From NCBI GenBank assembly GCA_023450835.1, contig JAEXGM010000174.1, positions 1 through 5,966 on the forward strand: a stretch of DNA of 5,966 bases. Reading direction: 5' to 3'. Positions 1-5,733 of the stretch are shown piece by piece; positions within the stretch are counted from its first letter, which is position 1, and each line of letters starts with the position of its first letter. A program made the translations under genes and the position numbers. Under the pieces are notes generated by a model that was not told the origin of the DNA, did not search any database, and saw only the letters and a program-made list of their open reading frames with translations. Source of the DNA: Bacillota bacterium. GTDB taxonomy: Bacteria > Bacillota > Clostridia > Lachnospirales > Lachnospiraceae.

Positions 1-65
1 AGTGAATCTTTAATTATCTGTTCTCTTTGTTCTCTTGTGGTATTTTTTATTAAGAATTGATCCAT
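1..65 (-). CDS. Small hypothetical protein, N-terminal fragment (runs off the left edge)
   Basis: An open frame begins with ATG at 65-63 on the minus strand and stays open to position 1, giving 21 complete codons that begin MDQFLIKNTTREQREQ. The start is well supported: a near-perfect Shine-Dalgarno, AAGGAGGT, lies at 78-71 with 5 bases between it and the ATG, and a good promoter lies just upstream (92-120). The visible peptide is charged and helical-looking, without a signal peptide. Its opening is reminiscent of short uncharacterised proteins of Clostridia, but that is from memory and unchecked. Function is unknown and most of the gene lies outside the window. It is divergent from the recombinase gene and probably belongs to the host flank rather than the module. 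Confidence 0.7.
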   Translation of the reverse strand, partial: MDQFLIKNTTREQREQIIKDS

Positions 66-91
66 ATCGCACCTCCTTGATATTTGCCCTA

Positions 92-120
92 ATCATAGCA
101 GATTCCGATTTTATGTGCAA
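92..120 (-). promoter_or_regulatory. Sigma70/sigmaA-type promoter of the left-edge gene
   Basis: Read on the minus strand, a -35 box TTGCAC (120-115) is followed after exactly 17 bases by a -10 box TATGAT (97-92). TGC directly precedes the -10 box, which makes an extended -10. The start of transcription would fall near 85, leaving a leader of about 20 bases that holds the Shine-Dalgarno. It diverges from the recombinase promoter. Confidence 0.75.
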
Positions 121-170
121 CTGTAAAGAGCACCTTATTTTTCATAATCTAACATTGCGAATATACTCTA

Positions 171-193
171 ACTTATAAACCTTCTCTATAAGT
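171..193. repeat. Inverted repeat upstream of the recombinase promoter (possible operator)
   Basis: ACTTATA (171-177) and TATAAGT (187-193) form a perfect 7-bp dyad with a 9-base spacer. It ends 11 bases before the predicted -35 box of the recombinase gene, in the divergent intergenic region 66-264. It could be a site for a dimeric regulator or for the recombinase itself. No tail of T residues follows, so it is not a terminator. The region is AT-rich, so a chance dyad is possible. Confidence 0.35.
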
Positions 194-204
194 GCAAAAA
201 CATT

Positions 205-233
205 TCGACATTTTTATACAAACACATCATAAT
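205..233 (+). promoter_or_regulatory. Predicted promoter of the recombinase gene
   Basis: A -35 box TCGACA (205-210) and a -10 box CATAAT (228-233) are separated by 17 bases, each one base from consensus. Transcription would start near 240, about 25 bases before the ATG, leaving room for the Shine-Dalgarno AAGGAG at 250-255. It probably also drives the nuclease-STAND gene, because I find no good promoter in 1210-1270. Confidence 0.5.
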
Positions 234-264
234 ATACCTATCACACATTAAGGAGCATATTTAC

Positions 265-1194
265 ATGTTTAATTTATCTGATTTAATAAGTAATTATTTG
301 GTTTATTGTGAGTATCAAAAGAATTTGGATAACAAAACTTTAAAAGCCTACCGCATCGATTTAAAGCAATATAACAATTATATAGATAAGAACGTTCTTA
401 ATATGAACTCAAAAACCAGCATTAATAGTTATATTAACTACATGCATAATCAATACAAGGCCAAATCAATAAAACGAAAACTGGCAAGTATTAAGGCCTT
501 TTACCGCTATCTTGAATTTGAAGAGATACTAGATGCTAACCCCTTCAATAAAATTGATATAAAATTAAGAGAGCCTCAAATACTTCCGAAAACAATCCCC
601 TTGCGTACTTTACAGATATTCCTCTCAACCATGTATCAATATAAGAATCAAGTTATAACAGAATACCAAAAGCATACCTTATCCAGAGATATCGCCGTAA
701 TAGAATTACTGTTTGCCACAGGAATCCGTATTTCAGAATTATGTTCTCTTAAACCATCTGATATAGATTTAGATAATCAAAATGTATTGATCTATGGCAA
801 AGGCTCCAAGGAAAGAATGATTCAGATAGGAAATCAGGACGTTATTCATGCACTAACAGAGTATCAATCGAAATACCAGCATGAAATTGAAAATTGTGGA
901 TTTTATTTTGTCAATCGGCTAAATCAAAAACTCTCAGAACAATCTGTTCGTTTTATGATAAAAAAATACTCCGATATGGCCGCAATAACTCAACACATTA
1001 CCCCTCATATGTTTCGTCATTCATTTGCTACATTACTTCTAGAGGAAGATGTAGACATACGTTATATTCAAAAAATGCTTGGGCATAGTTCTATAACTAC
1101 TACTCAAATATATACGCATGTATCTATTACAAAACAAAAAGATATCTTAATGACAAAGCATCCTAGAAATTTTATGGCGATGAATCATGGATAA
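265..1194 (+). CDS. Tyrosine recombinase / integrase (XerC/D-like)
   Basis: This is a site-specific DNA recombinase that would cut and rejoin DNA through a tyrosine-DNA covalent intermediate. Residues 1-95 match the helical core-binding (SAM-like) domain and about 105-300 the catalytic domain. The full catalytic set is present: R155 in ATGIRISEL, K179 in YGKGSKER, H248 and R251 in HMFRH, H274 in MLGHSS, and the nucleophile Y283 in IYTH. The length, 309 aa, is normal for the Xer-like group, so the enzyme looks intact and active. The ATG has AAGGAG 9 bases upstream (250-255). A 26-residue tail containing KHPRN follows Y283. The last codon and stop lie inside the left copy of a 21-bp inverted repeat, which makes that repeat its most likely substrate. 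It could act as an invertase for the downstream segment or as an integrase for the whole module; a housekeeping Xer role is unlikely given this accessory context. Confidence 0.95.
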   Translation: MFNLSDLISNYLVYCEYQKNLDNKTLKAYRIDLKQYNNYIDKNVLNMNSKTSINSYINYMHNQYKAKSIKRKLASIKAFYRYLEFEEILDANPFNKIDIKLREPQILPKTIPLRTLQIFLSTMYQYKNQVITEYQKHTLSRDIAVIELLFATGIRISELCSLKPSDIDLDNQNVLIYGKGSKERMIQIGNQDVIHALTEYQSKYQHEIENCGFYFVNRLNQKLSEQSVRFMIKKYSDMAAITQHITPHMFRHSFATLLLEEDVDIRYIQKMLGHSSITTTQIYTHVSITKQKDILMTKHPRNFMAMNHG

Positions 1195-1209
1195 TATACA
1201 ATTATCCTT
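1189..1209 (+). repeat. Left copy of 21-bp inverted repeat; candidate recombination site
   Basis: The repeat reads GGATAAT-ATACA-ATTATCC followed by TT. It is identical, base for base, to the reverse complement of 5605-5625. Internally it is a 7-bp dyad around an asymmetric 5-base centre, the usual form of a tyrosine-recombinase core site. GGA-TAA at 1189-1194 are the last codon and stop of the recombinase gene. The hairpin plus the following TTTATTATT could also act as a weak terminator that limits read-through into the nuclease-STAND gene. Confidence 0.75.
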
Positions 1210-1283
1210 TATTATTCATGTTAAATTATTGAATTGGATAGTCAGAAATAAAATAGCGAATCATTAAAATTATGAGGTGAAAA

Positions 1284-4200
1284 ATGTTTGATTATTCACA
1301 AGTCGATTCGAGAACATTTGAAGTGCTTGCTCAATGCTATCTAAAAAGTAAATACCCTGATTACGAATGGGTGCTTACACCGCCTGGGAATGATGGAAAT
1401 AAAGATATTTATTGTAAGTATAAGGTTCTAAATCAAAACTTTGAATATTGGGCAGAAGCAAAATTTACAAAAAGTATAAATGCACACACCTTACTGAAAG
1501 GGCAGTTGGATCCTACATTAATCTCTGCGCTTTTATATCCTAAGCAAGTGTCGATTTGTTTTATTAGCAACAATAATATGACAGAATCATATCAATATCG
1601 ATTAAGAGATTTTAAAATTAAAACCAATATTGGAATTGAATTAATACTAAAAGAGGAATTTGAACGTTGGTTAATAAACAATCCGGAAATATTGGATGAA
1701 TACGGCATAAAAGCTGTAGCTATTGAAAACCAAAAAGAAATAAGTGACTATCAAATTTTATCTGCTACTATTACTGATATTTTTAATTTTAATCAATACA
1801 AGATAGAGACCCATTTAATCGAAAAAAACGTTTATTACTTATATATTATTTTGGTAAGTGCTGTTGATGTACTCAATGTTCAACTAAAGATAAATGGATT
1901 TATATCTCAAAATCGTTCCAAATCATTGGATAATCCAGACGATTTTGCAATTAAAGAAGGGAAAAATATATATAAGTTTGAAATAGTCCCCCTGCAGTCG
2001 GCTAATTTAGATATGAAAATATGTTTGCTTAAAGATGGAGAAATCTTGACCTCATACATATTGTCTGACTTAACTATTATATCTAATATGGATGTATCTT
2101 TGTCATACATAAAGCAGGAGAAATATTTGGTCGAAATTTCTCAATTGGTATTAGAATCAAACGGACATAATTTTCTAATTCCCGTTCTTGGGAATGGATC
2201 GACCGGTAAAACAAAATTAATGCAATACTTGTATACAGAATTAAATAATAACAACAACGTAATTATGTTCTCCTTCAGCGGAAATGAATATTTGGATATA
2301 AAAGTATTGATACAAATACTTCTCTTTTTTAATATTGGAAATATATTTGAATATAGCAAAGAAGCACTTCTTCTACAATTGGATATTCTTACAAGTCAAG
2401 AACAAAAGATTTATTATGTACAATTGATAAATGGCTATTTTGATTCTCCTGGAACCTGTATTAGTTATTTAAATAGTAAAATATTATCACAGGATTTTCC
2501 ATTAATTTATCCTGGACATACGAATATTCAGCAAGTAGTAATACTAGATGATGTTCATAAAATTAGCAATACGTTATTAGAGATTTTTAGGATTTTTGTT
2601 ACTCAATTCTTGAAACTTTCCAATAACCAAGCTTTAATAATTGCTTGTCGTGAGCATTACAAAGGGTTTTCTGTCGATTTCGATAGTTTTAGAAAAGAAT
2701 GGATAAAACCTTACTTGCTGGAAGGTCTTACGAAAGAAGATAAGTTAAATACTCTTAGTTACTATTTTTCATTTAATGGCGATATAGATTTTAACAGAGC
2801 TACAGATGATTTAATTGTTTTTGGTAATATTTTAAGAAAAAGTTTAGAGCAGAATAAAAATAATGTAGCAGATCCCATTTATAGGGATACAAATTTAGCT
2901 CATTCATTTGAAGATCCTCAAGTTGTAAACAATTTTCTTTACAAAGAACAGCTACATCAATTATCGGAATATTATGATGTTATTGAGTGTATTTATTATA
3001 TAAACTTTGGCATTGACTATATAGAATTGACTCAATATTTTTCTTATGAAAAAATAGATTTTTTACTTGAGCGTAAGGTGTTTAAACGAATCGGTAAAAA
3101 GATAGTTCCATTTCATGATTATTATGTAAAGGCATATTTTGAAGATAATAAACTTTCTAATGACACTATTCATATAATAAAGAAAATGTGTGATGAATCT
3201 AAGTCAAATGACCAAAAGTATTTATTTTTATCCCTCCTAATTCAAAGTGGATATAATGTTTATACTCAGGTTGAAGAAGAAGCGCACAAGTTGGAATATT
3301 ATTACTTCAATATAACGGATTACTACAAAGCATACATATTGGCGAAAGCATTCAAAAAATATATAAATTTTGATGAACAACTATCCTATCAAGAACTATA
3401 TGACATGTTTATATTAGCTATATCTTCGGGCTTTTTTAAGGAAGCTTCTAAAGTAAGGAAACTATATGACGACGTAATTAAATATAGCCGTTTATTGATT
3501 GCGGATAGTTCTGTTCAAGGGACTGTATTTCGTGCACAATCAGAGGTAATTAACATCGATTATTGGGAGTTGAACTTAAAAGACTTGGCGGATACCATAG
3601 ATAAGACAATAATGCAAATTCCAATGATTTCAAAGAATACGCCTGAAAATTTGATGTGTGCTTATTTGAACCTGATTAACCGAAAAATGGTTGTTCAACT
3701 AATCTTAGAAAATTATGAGCTAGCAGATGAAATTTTTAAGAATGATTATATAATAAATAAACAATTAGATAGGACGGATTATATAGGCTATTTGTATATG
3801 GATTATTCAAAAGGGTTCTATAATTGTGAGTTAAGAAAAGCTCTAGAATATATGCAAAAAGCACAGAGAATTTTTGAAAAATTAGGTACAGAGCATAGAC
3901 GTCTTTTAGATTGTAACTGCGAAGTAGCATATTTAAAATGTCTTAGGGATCAAGATCAAAGTTTAGAAGAATTAGAGAGTGCATCAAACGCACTATATCA
4001 GTCACAATTCATCGAATTATATTCAAAAGCAAAACTAAAATTAGCTGCCATAAAGATCGTAAGAGGAGGATATTCAAAGGAAGAAATAGAACACGATATT
4101 TATATATCGAAATATGTGTTAAGTTATTCATTTACTGGGCGTTTGGCATTGCTATATAAAATGATAAAAAATGCATTTTTAATTTATTCAAATAGAGCAA

Positions 4201-4367
4201 ATGAAATTGAAGAATTAACGCCCGAAGAAATGAAAAAAATAAACTTGATGGGACGTGATTATCAAAGAGTATGGGACCATAATACGAAAGGTCTGAAAAA
4301 ATCTTTTGCATTTCTTACTGAGCACTCCATACCCTATGTTTATATTTTAGATACACGAATTTGGTAG
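1284..4367 (+). CDS. Mrr-like nuclease fused to STAND NTPase; candidate anti-phage defence protein
   Basis: The protein has 1027 aa. Residues 1-135 look like an Mrr-type PD-(D/E)xK endonuclease: E13 in a helix, D41 in GNDGNKDI, and E58-x-K60 in WAEAKF, so the active site appears complete. Residues 150-280 seem beta-rich and unassigned. A P-loop NTPase follows, with Walker A GNGSTGKT (303-310), Walker B VVILDDVH (418-425) and a sensor-like arginine in ACREH (R456). Residues 560-620 resemble the winged helix that closes STAND NTPase modules, ending in PFHDYYVKAYF. Residues 620-1027 are helical and TPR-like, a likely ligand sensor. By analogy with Avs and other STAND defence proteins, binding of a phage product would trigger ATP-dependent assembly and DNA cleavage; this is inference. 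It is shorter than I recall for typical Avs proteins, and closer to nuclease plus nSTAND3-type proteins. GAGGTGA (1274-1280) supports the ATG. It lies 89 bp after the recombinase gene and probably shares its transcript. Confidence 0.85.
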   Translation: MFDYSQVDSRTFEVLAQCYLKSKYPDYEWVLTPPGNDGNKDIYCKYKVLNQNFEYWAEAKFTKSINAHTLLKGQLDPTLISALLYPKQVSICFISNNNMTESYQYRLRDFKIKTNIGIELILKEEFERWLINNPEILDEYGIKAVAIENQKEISDYQILSATITDIFNFNQYKIETHLIEKNVYYLYIILVSAVDVLNVQLKINGFISQNRSKSLDNPDDFAIKEGKNIYKFEIVPLQSANLDMKICLLKDGEILTSYILSDLTIISNMDVSLSYIKQEKYLVEISQLVLESNGHNFLIPVLGNGSTGKTKLMQYLYTELNNNNNVIMFSFSGNEYLDIKVLIQILLFFNIGNIFEYSKEALLLQLDILTSQEQKIYYVQLINGYFDSPGTCISYLNSKILSQDFPLIYPGHTNIQQVVILDDVHKISNTLLEIFRIFVTQFLKLSNNQALIIACREHYKGFSVDFDSFRKEWIKPYLLEGLTKEDKLNTLSYYFSFNGDIDFNRATDDLIVFGNILRKSLEQNKNNVADPIYRDTNLAHSFEDPQVVNNFLYKEQLHQLSEYYDVIECIYYINFGIDYIELTQYFSYEKIDFLLERKVFKRIGKKIVPFHDYYVKAYFEDNKLSNDTIHIIKKMCDESKSNDQKYLFLSLLIQSGYNVYTQVEEEAHKLEYYYFNITDYYKAYILAKAFKKYINFDEQLSYQELYDMFILAISSGFFKEASKVRKLYDDVIKYSRLLIADSSVQGTVFRAQSEVINIDYWELNLKDLADTIDKTIMQIPMISKNTPENLMCAYLNLINRKMVVQLILENYELADEIFKNDYIINKQLDRTDYIGYLYMDYSKGFYNCELRKALEYMQKAQRIFEKLGTEHRRLLDCNCEVAYLKCLRDQDQSLEELESASNALYQSQFIELYSKAKLKLAAIKIVRGGYSKEEIEHDIYISKYVLSYSFTGRLALLYKMIKNAFLIYSNRANEIEELTPEEMKKINLMGRDYQRVWDHNTKGLKKSFAFLTEHSIPYVYILDTRIW

Positions 4368-4370
4368 TTT

Positions 4371-4408
4371 CTCCAGAGTAGTCTAGTTTGGCTATTCTGG
4401 AGCTTTAT
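4371..4408 (+). terminator. Terminator hairpin between the convergent genes
   Basis: CTCCAGAGTAG (4371-4381) pairs with CTATTCTGGAG (4392-4402), giving an 11-bp stem with a single G-U pair and a 10-base loop. On the plus strand it starts 3 bases after the stop of the nuclease-STAND gene and is followed by CTTTATTATAAT, a moderate T-rich tail. On the minus strand the hairpin also lies just past the glycosyltransferase stop, but the tail there (AAACTACC) is poor, so it works best for the plus-strand gene. Confidence 0.7.
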
Positions 4409-5475
4409 TATAATAAATCTATAATATGTTTTACATTTCCATTTGAATCTATGACCAAATCATTTTTATTATTTCTCATACATATCCATAATTTATTTTT
4501 TTTTAATTGAGTATAATTATCACATAAAAATAATAACGGAGTGAGTGAATTTATAAAAGCATGCGGAAGGAGCGAAAAAAATTCGACCTGTCCTTTTTGA
4601 AAAAAGAGTAAACTTTCGCTTATTTTTATTCCTGCATTTTTTACTTCTGTGAGCAAATCTAAAGAAGTTAATTGAATTCCTATATAATAATTATTGTATA
4701 CATCTTGAGGTATGTATTGCTGTATAAATTCCACATAATCATTTTTTATGATATTTGAACATCTACACCAAAAATATGGGATTTTCTGTTCTTCATCGAA
4801 TGTTGTATTTTTGACAGCTACACTTCTGACATGATAAGCATGTAAATATGGGATAAGAGCACATTTATATCGCTGGCTGATTTTTAAAATAAGTTCAATC
4901 CCTTCATAACCATTATAATAGAATTCGTCAAAACCGCCAGCTTCATAAAATTTTTTTTTGTCTATTATACAAAAAGCAAGTGTTAAAGCCTGCCGAATTA
5001 TTGGTTCTTGCTTAGTTATAATATCAATGGTATTATTTTCCAATAAATGTTTATTAAAATAGGTTGCAAAAATATGTCCAGCACTTTGAATACGTTGCGT
5101 TTGTGGATAAAGTAAAAGTGGTTGAAAAGCTGCAAACTTTTTCTGGTAATATATTTTAACTAGTTGTTCTAATATATCATCGTTTATAATTACATCCGAA
5201 TTCATGAAAATCAAGCAATCCGTTGTGCTATTTTGGACCCCGATATTATTAGCTTTACCAAATCCACTTTTATTTTTTAAAGGAATTAACATATCAATCA
5301 TTCCATTTTGAGCTAATTTGTTTATGTATTCCATGGCTTTAATATCCGGGCAACAATCGTCAATAACTATAATTTCAAAAAAATCTTCAGGTATATGTAA
5401 AAATAATATTTCAAAAAAGTTGCTAACAATTGCAAAAGTATTGTCTACAGAAATAATTATACTTGCTCTCTTCAT
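4408..5475 (-). CDS. Family 2 glycosyltransferase (GT-A fold)
   Basis: A 355-aa cytoplasmic-type protein without signal peptide or clear membrane segment. The N-terminal 220 residues carry the GT2 landmarks: ASIIISV at the first strand, EIIVIDD (D39-D40) for nucleotide binding, SGFGKANNIGV (70-80), the DxD-like metal site MNSDV (N92-S93-D94), and the later GGFDEFYY (180-187), with E191 and AYHVRS (213-218) matching the rhamnosyltransferase-like (WbbL-type) pattern of GFDE, acidic residue, then HxxS. It should move a sugar from a nucleotide-sugar donor to a glycan or other acceptor; donor and acceptor cannot be told. The C-terminal 130 residues are unassigned. AAAGGAGGG (5488-5480), 4 bases before the ATG, fixes the start. 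It converges on the nuclease-STAND gene and no other polysaccharide gene is in view, which is unusual for a GT2. It may be cell-surface cargo of the invertible segment. Confidence 0.9.
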   Translation of the reverse strand: MKRASIIISVDNTFAIVSNFFEILFLHIPEDFFEIIVIDDCCPDIKAMEYINKLAQNGMIDMLIPLKNKSGFGKANNIGVQNSTTDCLIFMNSDVIINDDILEQLVKIYYQKKFAAFQPLLLYPQTQRIQSAGHIFATYFNKHLLENNTIDIITKQEPIIRQALTLAFCIIDKKKFYEAGGFDEFYYNGYEGIELILKISQRYKCALIPYLHAYHVRSVAVKNTTFDEEQKIPYFWCRCSNIIKNDYVEFIQQYIPQDVYNNYYIGIQLTSLDLLTEVKNAGIKISESLLFFQKGQVEFFSLLPHAFINSLTPLLFLCDNYTQLKKNKLWICMRNNKNDLVIDSNGNVKHIIDLL

Positions 5476-5528
5476 TTTGCCCTCCTTTGTTTCTTCTAAC
5501 CAGCTTAATTGCTTATTGAGTATTTAAT

Positions 5529-5556
5529 AAGATAAAAAATCTCTTTACTTTTTCAA
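5529..5556 (-). promoter_or_regulatory. Possible weak promoter directly upstream of the glycosyltransferase
   Basis: On the minus strand, TTGAAA (5556-5551) and TATCTT (5534-5529) are separated by 16 bases and lie about 40 bases upstream of the Shine-Dalgarno. The -10 box matches consensus at only 4 of 6 positions. If real, it would move with the glycosyltransferase when the segment inverts, unlike the promoter at 5637-5664. Confidence 0.3.
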
Positions 5557-5574
5557 TAGAAATTTTTAGTCAAT

Positions 5575-5602
5575 CGATTTTAGATTAACGATTTTGCATT
5601 AT
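5575..5602. repeat. Two tandem copies of a 14-bp unit beside the right recombination site
   Basis: CGATTTTAGATTAA (5575-5588) is followed directly by CGATTTTGCATTAT (5589-5602), matching at 11 of 14 positions. The pair ends 2 bases before the right 21-bp repeat. Direct repeats next to a core site can be arm-type binding sites for a recombinase or accessory factor, but no counterpart was seen beside the left copy. Confidence 0.4.
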
Positions 5603-5604
5603 TG

Positions 5605-5625
5605 AAGGATAATTGTATATTATCC
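5605..5625 (-). repeat. Right copy of 21-bp inverted repeat; candidate recombination site
   Basis: Read on the minus strand, this copy is GGATAAT-ATACA-ATTATCC followed by TT, identical to 1189-1209. Including 5626-5627 its dyad grows to 9-bp arms (AAGGATAAT and ATTATCCTT) around the 5-base centre. Neighbouring bases differ from those at the left copy, so identity stops sharply. It lies in the non-coding stretch 5476-5733, 129 bases upstream of the glycosyltransferase ATG and just downstream of the predicted promoter at 5637-5664. Confidence 0.75.
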
Positions 5626-5636
5626 TTTATCTATAT

Positions 5637-5664
5637 AGTATAACATATTTTGTCATTTTTCCAA
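5637..5664 (-). promoter_or_regulatory. Extended -10 promoter reading into the invertible segment
   Basis: On the minus strand, TTGGAA (5664-5659) precedes TATACT (5642-5637) by 16 bases, and TG lies one base before the -10 box (TGTTATACT), an extended -10. Transcription would start near 5630, only a few bases before the right 21-bp repeat, and run toward the glycosyltransferase. Because it lies outside the repeats it would stay in place if the segment inverts, and would then read into the nuclease-STAND gene. Confidence 0.55.
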
Positions 5665-5733
5665 GTATTTTATATAATAATTTCAAATACAGATTAGATA
5701 ATTTATCCAGCTATGCATAACAACACTCCTCCT

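Noticed and set aside
894..1088. Short plus-strand open frame inside the recombinase gene
   Set aside because: It overlaps strongly supported catalytic-domain coding sequence in another frame and shows no domain features. The same holds for minus-strand frames within 1907-2359 and 3736-3930 and for the plus-strand frame at 5318-5527.
1226..1243. ATTATTGAATTGGATAGTC as a degenerate further recombination site
   Set aside because: It resembles ATTATTGAAGGATAAT near the right site only with a 2-base gap and has no second arm.
1928..1936. GGATAATCC inside the nuclease-STAND gene as a third recombination site
   Set aside because: It lacks the 5-base centre and the second full arm, and lies in coding sequence; a short AT-rich chance match.
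1189..5625. The 21-bp repeats as attL/attR ends of an integrated element
   Set aside because: Integration ends are direct repeats. These copies match only in inverted orientation, and the five centre bases all differ when aligned directly.
1189..5625. The 21-bp repeats as terminal inverted repeats of a DDE transposon
   Set aside because: The flanking bases (ending GAATCAT on the left, starting TTTATCT on the right) show no target-site duplication, no transposase lies inside, and the left copy is part of the recombinase coding sequence.
5695..5706. Dyad AGATAATTTATCC near the ATPase end as a terminator or extra site
   Set aside because: The arms meet almost without a loop and have no T-rich tail; it lacks the spaced centre of the 21-bp site.
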